The notes under the pieces: generated by a model | Databases searched by the model: none | Told to the model about the DNA's origin: nothing | Seen by the model: only the letters and a program-made list of their open reading frames with translations | NCBI GenBank assembly: GCA_035236585.1 | Contig: CP141132.1 | Location: 62,965,880 to 63,029,879, forward strand | Length of the DNA: 64,000 nt | From: Warburgia ugandensis | Lineage: Eukaryota; Streptophyta; Magnoliopsida; Canellales; Canellaceae | Direction: 5' to 3' | Part shown: positions 49,801 to 60,055 of the stretch, piece after piece | How the letters are laid out: the number at the start of each line of letters is the position of its first letter | How positions within the stretch are numbered: position 1 is the stretch's first letter | Translations under genes and position numbers: made by a program

Positions 49801-50376
49801 TGTCAATGGAAGTGTGGTCGTTGAAAAGGTAGGTATATCGTAGTTCTGCAGTCAGAATAACAATGGTTTTTGGGAGTTTGAGAGTTTAATGTGGTTTAAC
49901 TGGGATTTTTGTTTGTTCCAGGTTCTCTCCAGCGACAACCCAAGGCATGGTTATAATGCTGCAACCGGAAAATATGAGGACTTGATGGCTGCTGGAATCA
50001 TCGATCCTACAAAGGTAAGTTGTTCTTTGAGCTAATATCCACTCCTAGAAAATCCAGTGTTGATCTATTTGTACGGATATATCTTCACCCTTAGTTCCGT
50101 TTCCACTCTTTGACATTGAGGTTTGTTCTTTCACCAGGTCGTGAGGTGTTGTTTGGAGCACGCAGCTTCTGTGGCAAGAACATTCCTCACATCGGATGTT
50201 GTTGTTGTTGACATGAAAGAGCCGGAGCCAGTCCCTGCTGGAAATCCCATGGATAATTCAGGTTGATATTGAAGCTGAGATGTTTTGGTACCTGTTATTC
50301 CTTGTATGTGGTCAGTTATGAATTGGAGTAACTAATTGTTTGCTGTTTCTGGTTATGATCAGGATATGGTTACTAA
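46900..50376 (+). CDS. CPN60B: plastid chaperonin-60 subunit beta (RuBisCO-binding protein beta subunit)
   Basis: Group I chaperonin of the chloroplast stroma, which folds RuBisCO large subunits and other proteins in a mixed alpha/beta 14-mer with ATP and Cpn20/Cpn10. Coding exons: 46900-47124, 47219-47344, 47501-47638, 47749-47844, 48207-48449, 48579-48813, 48936-49105, 49186-49263, 49358-49429, 49525-49629, 49736-49828, 49922-50014, 50138-50261, 50363-50376; all introns GT-AG. Total 603 residues, close to the usual 600. Residues 1-57 are a Ser/Arg-rich transit peptide. Asp110 in NDGVTVARE and Asp455 in VEDALNATK match the two catalytic Asp of GroEL (52 and 398). GDGTTTS (144-150) and VGGG (470-473) are the nucleotide-site loops. 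The C-terminus is MDNSGYGY. No disabling change is seen. The start at 46900 gives the transit peptide; upstream sequence is intron. Confidence 0.96.
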
Positions 50377-50860
50377 GCATGGGAGTGATCTGAGGGCTGG
50401 GAATAAGATCCTCCACGGTTAGGACGATGGCTGAGATCTCCTTTTTGTAAACTGGTATTATTATTGAGACTGTAAGAAGGAATGTAGTTCGAGTGAGGTT
50501 AATTGAATTCGGCATGAATATTTACTGCAGGAAACTGCAATTTGCTTACGAATTCCCATTTGCTGTGTAAGATGAAACGAATTTCCATTTTCAAGTCTGA
50601 TGTCTGGGTGAGAAGAACGGAAAAACCTGGTGGGAACCTTAAGGAGACATTATTAGCCTTATCTTGTCTTTCTAATGTCAAGCCGGATCTGGTTATGGGG
50701 AGTTTGTGTTCTGTCGGATCTCTATGGGCGGGTTGTAAATGAGAGGCAGAGGGCTTGCTTGATTGCTCCACTACAAGTTGGGCTATTTTTCTCAACCTTA
50801 TTTTGTGTACTACCCACAGCTCCCCTAAAATTCTGGGAAGAAGGCATGAGCCTTTGGAAG
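50377..50860 (+). other. CPN60B 3' UTR and flank
   Basis: Sequence directly after the stop codon, with no other gene. The poly(A) site is not defined by a clear AATAAA. The open frames across 50499-51003 on both strands have no recognisable product. Confidence 0.4.
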
Positions 50861-51150
50861 GTTTAGATCATAAACAGCCTATAGTATGCAGCTTTATTTT
50901 GTGTTTTGCAAGATGTTGGTTTTTATACCTCAAACCCGTGACCTCCAGGTTCTATAGTGATATTTGCATAAGGCTAAAGGAAAAAAAGCAGAGAGAAAAG
51001 TGAGTTATTTAAGAAAACACTCAAGCCTCAGGAAAAAATGGGTAGGGAAGGGTCAAATCACAAGGGACTTATAGTATGCAGTCTCATCTTGTATTGTGTA
51101 AGAGACTGTTTTTATGCCCTGAATTATGTACCTGCAACATTTGCCTAAAG
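50861..51150 (-). mobile_element. two decayed Au-like SINE copies
   Basis: 50861-50965 ('tagatcataaacagcctatagtatgcag...cctcaaacccgtgacctccaggtt') and 51045-51140 ('cttatagtatgcagtctcatcttgtattgtgtaagagac') both match the central part of the SINE in reverse. Each is followed by a related purine-rich flank ('aaagg-aaaaaag-agagagaaaag-gag'), so the pair may come from a local duplication. Confidence 0.6.
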
Positions 51151-51599
51151 GCAAAAAGGCTGAGAGAAAAGCGAGGAGTTATGAAACGCAGTATATGCAA
51201 GGGTCTGTTTTTTTAGGTGAAAAGAACCAACCAAAGGAAACCTACTTAATAGCTAGCCCTCAGTACAGACGTACCATTTCGGTGCTGGTCAATTAAGCCA
51301 CATGCAAAATTAGCATCTCGCCTGTCCATATAGTATCAGTTCTTGACATAACAGCAAAATTTGCCAAAGGATCAATCTTGTTCATGGTTAATTGTTGCTC
51401 CTATGTCTTTATCAGATGGTTGACCTCCTACAGCATCTTCCTTTTCGAATATGATTGTGGCTTGTTCTTTTTTGTGGACGCTTTCATTTGGTAGTCACCT
51501 TGTATCGCAAAGTTAAGCATCATTAGTTGCTTTGTAAGTAAAAGACCCTTATAGAGTAGACCATTCTGCTACGTTATTGGTCTGTGGCAACTCCAGCGC

Positions 51600-53060
51600 C
51601 GGTCTCTTAAGGATTTCCTTCAGGAGCCTCATTAAAATTTAATATATAACGTCCTGGTGGAGGTGGTTGCTAAGAAACTTGTTTGACGTCATTTGGAATA
51701 ACTCTGTCATTTCTATGGTGGTTCCAGATCTTGAGGATGTTTTCCGAGTCACCCCTAGCCTTTGTGATAATTGGAAAATATACAAGTTCAGTACATAACC
51801 AAATTCAGTCAACACCTGACCATACCAAAATATATGTGGACAACATCTACTATTTTCTACATATCTCCTCCCCACCCATATTGTCATGCCATAAAATATT
51901 TTTTTAGAAGACTCCAAGGATAATTCTTCCATACAACAGTCTTCATCTTCTTAGCTACCCACTTAACCAACTTGGCAATAATTCCATTTGCTTCTTTCAA
52001 AACATGCACAAACTGGATGTTCTCAAACTCTTTGCTACTGTTTACATCTTGCCCTCATCTGATTCAACTGCATCGCACCTATTTCAATCTGGGAATCTTT
52101 GGAAACCCTGAAGAAAAGAATGACCAAGAAAAGATGATCAGGATTACGAGCCAATAAAAGACCAAGCAACAGCCCATCCTGTTCTGCTGTATTCTTAGTA
52201 TCTCCCATAAAACTAGTTGCTCCAACCAAGAAATGGCCATTATGATGTCTTATCACTACCTAGATCCAGAAAGACCAGGGTTAGCTCTGGAACTGGGTGT
52301 AGCCATTTTAGGATGGGAGTAACGTAGTAGTATCTCTTTGTCGCCACTTTTATTATGGAACTAATGTACCATCATCTCTCTATTGTTAATATTAATAATG
52401 AAAATTTTATATAAATTCCTTTGGATGTCATACTTGGCCTTATTACTCTTCACACAAAGATAAGCCACAGTAGCTGATGAAGTAATCCATTGGTTAATCC
52501 AAGTGTTTGATAACCAAAGGTTTACTTTCATGAAGAAATTCATTTATGGCTTTCCAAATTGTATCTAGCACAAAGTAATAGGTCAAAGGATGGCTAATTG
52601 AAATCTAGCTTTCATATTCTAGAGAACCACTCCTTGAATGCTTCCTTTGTTAGAGATATAATTATTGTTAGACTACTTCTTATCAGCTTAAGCTTTAAGG
52701 TCGAACAGTAAACTAACATCGTTTCAGAGTTTTATTGACTGAAAGGTGATGAGTTCAAATATTGAGACCTCCATTTAAAATGGTAAACTAAAATCCTTAG
52801 AATATTTGACAAGAATGACATGCATTTTTGAGGATTTAAAAACCTCTCATTTGAGGAAAATGTGGTCATCAATTTCTTCGACCTCGTTACACAAAGCACA
52901 TGATCCTAACCTATAAAAGGATCCAAGTTAGATTAGCTCTCACCAACATCTTGCTATGAAGAATTTGCTGCAGTTAAACCTTGACCTTGTGTTAAAACTA
53001 ACCAACCCAAATGTTCTTCCATATATTCTCTCTCTCCTTTAGACTAGCTTCCTTATTTAT
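51600..53060 (-). pseudogene. L1-type LINE remnant (zinc-binding RT region and RNase H)
   Basis: Minus-strand reading of 53040-52830 gives fragments like the zf-RVT domain (WKNIW..., LQQILHSKMLVRANLTW and a broken CALCNEVEEIDDHIF). 52256-52035 reads MIRHHNGHFLVGATSFMGD and TKNTAEQDGLLLGLLL, the RNase H pattern with its A-E pair. Short open frames at 51639-51932 and 52361-52543 are parts of the same decayed unit. No boundaries or TSD are visible. Confidence 0.55.
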
Positions 53061-53189
53061 CATTTAACATGCCACTTTAGTAAAGAACTACCTATCTTGT
53101 GAGGGATATGAAATCATCTTATATTCAACTCTCGAATATTTACATCAAGCTTATTTGCCATATGTGCACTTGGAACTTTTCCCATCATA

Positions 53190-53320
53190 GGGGGTGTGTA
53201 AGTGTGGCATAATAGTGCAAGAGTGAACCCTCAATGGTGAAGGCCATGAGTTCGAGGCTACTCAAAGAAGGTGTATGAGTGAGTGCAATAGTACAGCATT
53301 AAAAAAAAAGAAGAAGAAGA
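53190..53320 (+). mobile_element. putative tRNA-derived SINE, different from the Au-like family
   Basis: An A-box-like 'gtggcataatagtg' (53204-53217) and a B-box-like 'gagttcgaggct' (53248-53259) are spaced as in a tRNA, followed about 40 bp later by an A-rich tail grading into (GAA)n (53300-53320). No clear TSD. 53321-55235 shows no gene or repeat that I recognise. Confidence 0.4.
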
Positions 53321-55235
53321 AATTTTCACCTCACAAGTACGCATCTTCCTATATGAAGGCATACAACTTTGCCAAAGGCCTTGTCAATCTAGCAGATTAG
53401 GCTTGAGCAGTAGCATTTGCATTTATCTAGTACATATTGGATGGATACTCTCCGTATGAGTTCTCTAATGCTTGTAGCTAGAGAACCCCTTGAAGAGCTC
53501 AACTATTGCACAAGGCATTCAACCTTATTGTAGTTACATCTATTTCCTCTGACTTGAATGAAAAAGATTCATAGGAAACAAGCAAGCAAGGTAAGTCTAA
53601 TTCATTGATCTAATGCTTAATGCATGTAACCATTTGTAAGAGCCAACAAATGCACGTAACCGAAGTCTTCTTGAGCCATCAAACAAAGATGCCTTGTGGT
53701 CAACCTATCATTGTTGGTTACTACTCGAATGTAGGTTCGCTTCACACTCATGAAGCAATCTATTTTTATTTTTTTTACTTAAATTGTGAGTAATAAGTTA
53801 TATATTAGAAAATTTTGCTTTAGTTATTAAATAAATATTGTCTAATGTTATTTAAGATGGGACATAAAAAAGAAAAAGCTATTCATTCATAATAAAAAAA
53901 GTGTCATTTTTGTCATTTGCTAGAAGGAAATGAAGAAGGGGCTGATGTGTGTTAATAATTCTATAATAGGGTTTTTGGAGCTTTTTTATTATTATTTTCA
54001 TTTGCATACCAGCACAAGTGAGGGAACAATGTGTAAAGCATCAAAGTATGAGATTACTTAATGGATGCTATATCACAACAAAAGGAGGAAACCTAATTGG
54101 TTGTTCCATATAAGAGCATACATGTAGCCATCTTTGCATGATTCCACTCATTCTTGTTATTACTCCAAAGATAGATGTTTGATTGGCTAAAAAACATGGG
54201 AATAGATGATTCTATCATCTAAAATATTAAAGGTTGGTTAAAAACTTTGATTCAAAGATGCCCATTATGACGTTAAAATCATACAATGAATGAGATTTTT
54301 GAGAATTGAGGAATTATTATGATTATTATATGTTTCAAAAGTAGAGAGTTTCTACCATTCATAGAGTGAGTTCAATCCCTTTTAACTCTCATATCATTCT
54401 ATTGCTTCCTAATTCAAAGTAATATCACTGCAAACACCTTATACATGTTGAGTCCTTTTTACCAAATACTTGAAATCATTAGGTAAACGATTATTAAAGA
54501 AGATTTGTTTACAATGTTTGAGATGAATATGAGAGTGGGTTTTTGAAAAAAGCAAAGATTTTTAATGCTTGAATATGTATGAGTAACCAACTTTCAAAGA
54601 AACAATGGTTGGTAGAGGAAGAGAATAAATAGAGGTCTACACATACAACTTACATTTTTTATTTTTTGGGTTCTTTTCAATCTTGTTTCTCCACAAATTT
54701 GATCATTAATCATGCTTTTGCTTGATATATTCTTCATGTAGGGAAGATGAAAGAAATAAAAAACGGATACCCCTTTCTAATACGTGTTTAATAAAGATAA
54801 CAAAAAAATAAAAGTAAGAATTTAAAGAAGGGTACTATTATCTTTTTCTAAAAATAATTAGACCAGTTAATGGAATCCCACTCTTAATAACACTTGGGTC
54901 ATTGAAAGACAAGAAAAAAAAGTTGGTAGGTTATCTGAAATTATTTCAATCTTTTATATTTTAATATCTTTCAATAATGGCTACCCAAGTCATTATCATT
55001 ATTTGAAAATGTTCATAAAGTCAATAAGAAAGGAGTACTATCATTCCATTAGGAAAATTTTGGACCTTCAACTTTCTTGAGGGGCAACACCATTCAACTA
55101 GATGGAAAATTATGCATGATGAACCCAAGGCATTTTGGCTTTATGAATAGTTATAAACTAATGCTTGTTAGTATATATTTGTGATTCACTAATCTAAATA
55201 TGTCCATCCTTGAAACATCACACTTTGCATAGCCA

Positions 55236-55545
55236 ATACAAGGATGGTGGTTTAAAGTCCACTCAGTGTCAAAATATAAAAATAAAATAAAAAAATCAAG
55301 AGTGCTACTACTTTTTTTGTATAAAATATGTCCTTGACAGTGCTTTGGTTGCGATCAAATATATCTTTTCTAAAGGAGTGACATTGGTGGAGCACTTTTC
55401 TACTATAGTTTTGGACATGTTCACTGCAACAATGTATTAACATTGGTGGTAGCCGTCTTGTGATGCTACTATCTTTTGTAATTGAGTGGCAAACTAATAA
55501 TAGATATGCCTAAGCTCTTTGCTTTTGGTTCTTCTAAGGGTGCAT
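55236..55545. repeat. unclassified dispersed repeat, copy 1
   Basis: Shares order and words with 57600-57900: '(g)gtttaaagtccac', 'aaaaataaaaataa', 'atcaagagtgctact', 'tataaaatatgtcctt', 'ggagtgacattggtggagcactt', 'ttttgtaattgagtggcaa', 'tggatatgcc(c)aag-tctttg'. Divergence is high. A tRNA T-arm-like 'tgggttcaagtccaccactcc' in copy 2 suggests a tRNA-derived 5' part. Confidence 0.55.
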
Positions 55546-55733
55546 TTGGGAGCCCATTCTATTGGTTCAATTTCAAAACTAAATGCATAAAATGGGAAAA
55601 AGCATTTGGAAGAGGGATTTTATGACCTTTTTATATTTTTGTTTTTCATCATGATAGTAGAATGAGAAAAAAAGATTAAAAGTTGAAAATGTTAGCTTTT
55701 ATACAATTTTTTTTTTTTTTTTGTTGATGGAAG

Positions 55734-55847
<114 letters not shown>

Positions 55848-56045
55848 CTATTCCTTCTTTTCCTTTGTAGCATCACCTTGGATTAGTCCATAGATTTTCA
55901 CTAACCTTCTCTAACCATTCTCTAATCTATCTCTAACAATATCTTCACAATATTAGGTACTTTTTTGGCCTTCTGCAGCCATTATTTGTCATACTTGAAG
56001 ATCTTCTCAAACAAGTAGTTTTTTGCTAGATTTGTCCGTGCATGG

Positions 56046-56089
<44 letters not shown>

Positions 56090-57240
56090 TTTATTTTCTA
56101 AACTACATAGACTATGGATTTTAATAGATGTTTATCTATATTTTGAACATTTTCTCTTCCATATGTATTCATTTTTGCCTTTTGATTGTATGTGATGTTG
56201 GTTTTTTATGGAAAGTTTTCTCTCAAGTCTATATCTTTGTTTTGTGTTTTTTACACTTGGACATATTTGCAATGTTAGGCATTGTTTGGGATTTTCTTCT
56301 AAGATGTGCATCCCTTTTGCAACATTTGGACATCTCTCCCTTTTTTTTTTTTGAAATTCTTCTTAAAGTGAGGCATATTTAGACTATATCCATACCTTCT
56401 GTGGCAATTATATAGTTAATAGAAGTTTGTAAAATATTGCAGTAGAAGAGATTAGATATTGATTAAATTCAACTCATTGATCAAAGTGTAATGTGACTTT
56501 TCATTAAATCTAATATAATGGCATAAAACTTCAATTTAGTTGTTACGTCTATGGTTTTGAAGGTGGGAATTGCATGGAGGAGCTAAAGCATGCTACTTGA
56601 TACTCTTATCCCTTAATAGAAGGTGAACCTCCAACCAGATGTTTGATCAAAGAATGAAATGAGTAGTTTTCGGAGAGGAGATTGTGTTCTCAAGCATGCA
56701 TATTTGATGTAGTCGTTCATTGTTTGCAAGTACCAATATTTACATGTGATGCGACATGGATGTGTATAGTGTTTGTGGTGTTGTTATTTCTAAAATGATG
56801 GTAAGGCTTCATGTAGAGATTACCATGATCTATAACATATCTAATAGTATTTAAACAATGGGTGTATATTGTAGGCTAGAGCAAATTCTATAATTCTAAT
56901 TCAATCCAATTTATATGTAGACTCAATTGCCTATTTTGATTTGTCTTTTTCTATTCATTCCTATTAGGTCTTTAGCTCAAATGAGATAGGACACTTGAGA
57001 AATGGGTTCCAGCCTAATGTTTTTCAAGAGGATGGTAGCTCAAATGCACCATGATCCCTATCTTCTATTCATGATTGATTTAAATCACATCGTTGAGATA
57101 AGTTTTGGACATTATCTGAATTAAAATATACTTATTTGTATTGGGTTCCACAAGGTTTCCTGAAAAGTATAGCTAATATATGGCATCTATATGATATGTG
57201 CTAACCTATATGTGGGTCTCTTCCTTTGAACAAGTAAGAA

Positions 57241-57299
57241 ATATGTCAGTGAACTTTAGTACAATTGAAATATATCAGTGAACTTTAGTACAATTGAAA
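57241..57299. repeat. 30-bp tandem duplication
   Basis: 'atcagtgaactttagtacaattgaaa' occurs twice in succession (57241-57270 and 57271-57299) with one or two differences. Confidence 0.85.
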
Positions 57300-57519
57300 G
57301 AAAATTTAATAGGACAGTAATTCTGAAAAGAAATGTTATCCAATAGATTTTTCTTTCAAAATAGAAAGAGAATGTATTTTAGCAACTATATTTCTAGATA
57401 GTGTTTTTGTCAGAATATGGGAAAAATCCATAATGTAATTACTTATTTTGGCTCTTAGAATAAGAATTGAAAAATGAGTTGCCAGATGCAACTTAAAAGA
57501 GTTCATTTGTCCATTTACA

Positions 57520-58010
57520 GATAGATACTATCTTCTCATGTATTATGTAGCTATAATTATATGATTACATGGTCAAACCCCTAATAAACATAGATAATTG
57601 TGGGTTCAAGTCCACCACTCCTCAAAAAATAAAAATAAGAGAAAGAAAATCAAGAATGGCACTATTGTTTCTTTCTATATGAAATGTACTCTTAGCATCA
57701 AATTGTTTGCACTCATCTATCTTTGTGAAGGAATAGCATTGGTGGAGTGCTTATCATACTTTAGTTTCTAGTATGTCCCATGTAAAAAAAAAAGGCGGTT
57801 CTTCCAGCCATGCTATGGCGCTATATATTTTTTGTAATTAAGTGGCAACCCTGGTATAATGGATATGTCCAAGGTCTTTGGCTTTGATTTTTGTAAAAGA
57901 TTTCATTAGCCTTTTTCAAATAGATAATGCCATCTTGTTAAGTATTATGTAGCTATAAGTGTATAGTTAGATATTCAAACCATAACAACCATAGACAACT
58001 ATCCATTGAA
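57520..58010. repeat. unclassified dispersed repeat, copy 2 and a partial third unit
   Basis: 57600-57900 is the second copy of the 55236-55545 repeat. Its left neighbour (57520-57600, 'tattatgtagctataattatatg...catagataatt') recurs in diverged form at 57915-58005, so the block may be a partial tandem array with a period near 395 bp. Confidence 0.5.
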
Positions 58011-58236
58011 TGGAATAATAAGGTTGTGTTTGAAAACTATTTGCTCATTTTCTCTCTAGATGCTACTAGATGGATTTATAGAAGCACAATTATTTTTAGT
58101 TTCTTTTTCTAAAACCTAGAAGTAGATATAAAAATACAATTCTCATTTCTCTATATTTTGGGCAATATAGATTAATGGTTTTCTTTAGAAAAATGAAAGC
58201 AAAATTTTTTTAAACATATTTTACTGTTTCTCCATA

Positions 58237-58385
58237 GAAAAGTAGTATAAGTAGGGTTCCCAAACACGCCCTTAGAAACTAGAAAAAGAAATGAGAAAAG
58301 TAGTATAAGTAGGGTCCCCAAACACACCCTTAAATGCTAGAAAAAGAAATGAGAAAAGTAGTCTAAGTAGGGCCCCAAAAACACC
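58237..58385. repeat. 58-bp tandem repeat (2.6 units) upstream of the YebC-like gene
   Basis: Units begin at 58237, 58295 and 58353 with GAAAAGTAGTATAAGTAGGG and contain 'cccaaacac(a/g)cccttaga' and 'ctagaaaaagaaat'. The units are highly similar. The array ends about 80 bp before the first promoter element. Confidence 0.88.
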
Positions 58386-58465
58386 CATCTGCTTCTCATT
58401 TTTATTCATTATGTATGTGTTCTTTTAACTCGTTTGGAGGAATTGGGTTTCACACATCACTAAGA

Positions 58466-58563
58466 TGGGCCTAAGAAAAACTCCACAAAATGCTGGGCCC
58501 ACGTACCCTTAGAGGCACCAGCGTAAAACCTTACTATTTTGGTCGGCCGACCACCATATAAAA
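58466..58563 (+). promoter_or_regulatory. promoter of the YebC-like gene
   Basis: TGGGCC at 58466-58471 and TGGGCCCA at 58494-58501 are site II type elements; the second overlaps an ACGT core (CCCACGTACC). The 12-bp perfect palindrome GGTCGGCCGACC lies at 58541-58552, directly before the TATA box TATAAAA (58557-58563). Transcription start would be near 58590. Two ATGs at about 58613 and 58642 precede the chosen start and open only short frames. Confidence 0.6.
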
Positions 58564-58704
58564 TCTCAGATGTACCTCTGCACTCTCCCAGCTTTTGTTG
58601 TTAGAGTTCCCAATGCTTCTTCCACAGAAAGCTACAAATAGCATGCAGAACAAATCCATTTCAACGAGGACACATTTCTGCGTTCAGTCGCAAAATAAGA
58701 GGCA

Positions 58705-60055
58705 ATGGCTTCCTCTTCATTGAGAGTTTTTGGAGCATTTCTCCATAAACTCTCACAGGGGCTTTCCACCAAATTGCCCAACTCCTCTGCCATTGAAAGT
58801 AAGGTGGCTTTTGTCAACTTCATAATACAACTGGGTTTCTTTATTACTTTCTCTAATGTGTCTTTTTTGTTCTATTTGTTTGGTTTGGTTGACCACTTCT
58901 GTTTTAGTATCTATCAGGAATTGGGAGTTCGGCTTGGAATGTATCTTCTACTATTTCAGCTAGCATAAATTCTGGCAATGGAGTTCGAAGGATAATGACT
59001 TGCCCTCCTGTCTGTATGGGAAGGCGTTCAAGCAAGATTGCTACTAGAAAGGTGTGTTTTTCATTAGTTTCTGAATTGATTGTTTCTTTCCTTAACACTT
59101 CAACCTTTAAACTAGGTTTGTCTTTTTATGCAATTTTTTTCTTCTAGAAACAGAACCCTGAAGCAATAGCTATTGTAGGTTTTCTTTCTTAATCCAGAAC
59201 ACCATGTGGGTTTTGGTGTTTGCTTTATTTTTGGTGGTTTTCCTTTTCCAAAAAAAAGAAAAAGAAAAAAGAAAAAAAGAAACTGAATGTGGTAACGGTT
59301 TCATTTAACCTTTTTGTGAAAAATTCTTCAAGCTAACTAGACTTCGACTTTGTTGATAGTAATGGAGTTAGTTATTTATCTTGTATCCCTGACATCCCGC
59401 ATTTATATCGATTATATTTAATGGACTACAAGGAGAGAACAACATCTGTCTTTGCCCTGCCTCTATGTAATCTAGCTGTCAGAAAACACAATTCTAGTTT
59501 GGTTGGATTTCTTGCAAAATGGATTGATGGTTCTTATTTTCATATCCTAAAACTTACAGGTTTTAAAAGGTTCTGACATGGCTCATAGTATGTTGTTCTG
59601 GTTTCAATAACATGATTACTGAAGCTAATTTGTTCTTTTCAACTTTTCTCTATTTATGTTGCATCTGTACTATGAGTTCGTGTAGGTGGAAAAATGATTG
59701 CCTGCTCTAGGCATGTTAATTCAAGCTCACTGAGAGGGTCACTGTGCTTTTGGACAAGACATCTATTCATCATCATCATCATCAAGACCTTATCCCAATT
59801 AGGGGTCGGCCACATGAATCTTATTCCTCCATTCCACTCTATTAAATACCATGGCTTCATTTAGTCCCAGAGAATCCAAGCGGGTTGGAACAAATGGAGA
59901 TGTGCGGACAAGACATCTATTAATTAGTTAAAATATCTAGGAAGGATTTCTTGGATTCTTAATTGCTAAGCTTCAAATGTTCTATGGATGCAGGGTGCTC
60001 AAGATGCAAAAAAGGCAAAACGTTATGGGAAAATTGGGAAGGAGATTGTGTCTGC
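58705..60055 (+). CDS. YebC/PmpR-family protein, organelle-targeted, 5' part only
   Basis: The family binds nucleic acid; bacterial members act as regulators or, for YebC, help ribosomes through proline runs. Plant members carry a transit peptide and are presumed to act in plastids or mitochondria. Exons: 58705-58798, 58918-59051, 59994-60055, with donors AAA/GTAAGG, AAG/GTGTGT and TGC/GTAAGT. They encode 97 residues. MASSSLRVFGAFLHKLSQGL is the start of an N-terminal targeting sequence; MGRRSSKIATRK (65-76) then GAQDAKKAKRYGKIGKEIVS (77-96) is the conserved YebC N-terminal block. The usual family length is about 240 residues beyond the transit peptide, so most of the gene lies outside. No further exon is found up to 64000, which makes intron 3 at least 3.9 kb. 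The start sits in a good context (GGCAATGGC). Confidence 0.85.
59752..59921 (-). mobile_element. 138-bp RTE LINE fragment with internal inversion, in intron 2
   Basis: The 16-bp duplication GGACAAGACATCTATT lies at 59752-59767 and 59906-59921. 59768 to about 59869 is the RTE 3' end with its CAT tail, as at 28356. 59870-59905 is another RTE segment ('aatccaagcgggttggaaca') in the opposite orientation; it corresponds to the region near 3342-3375 and 28868-28900. This is the product expected from twin-primed reverse transcription. Confidence 0.87.

Noticed and set aside
58632-58823. 63-aa minus-strand frame over YebC exon 1
   Set aside because: Antisense shadow of the first exon.
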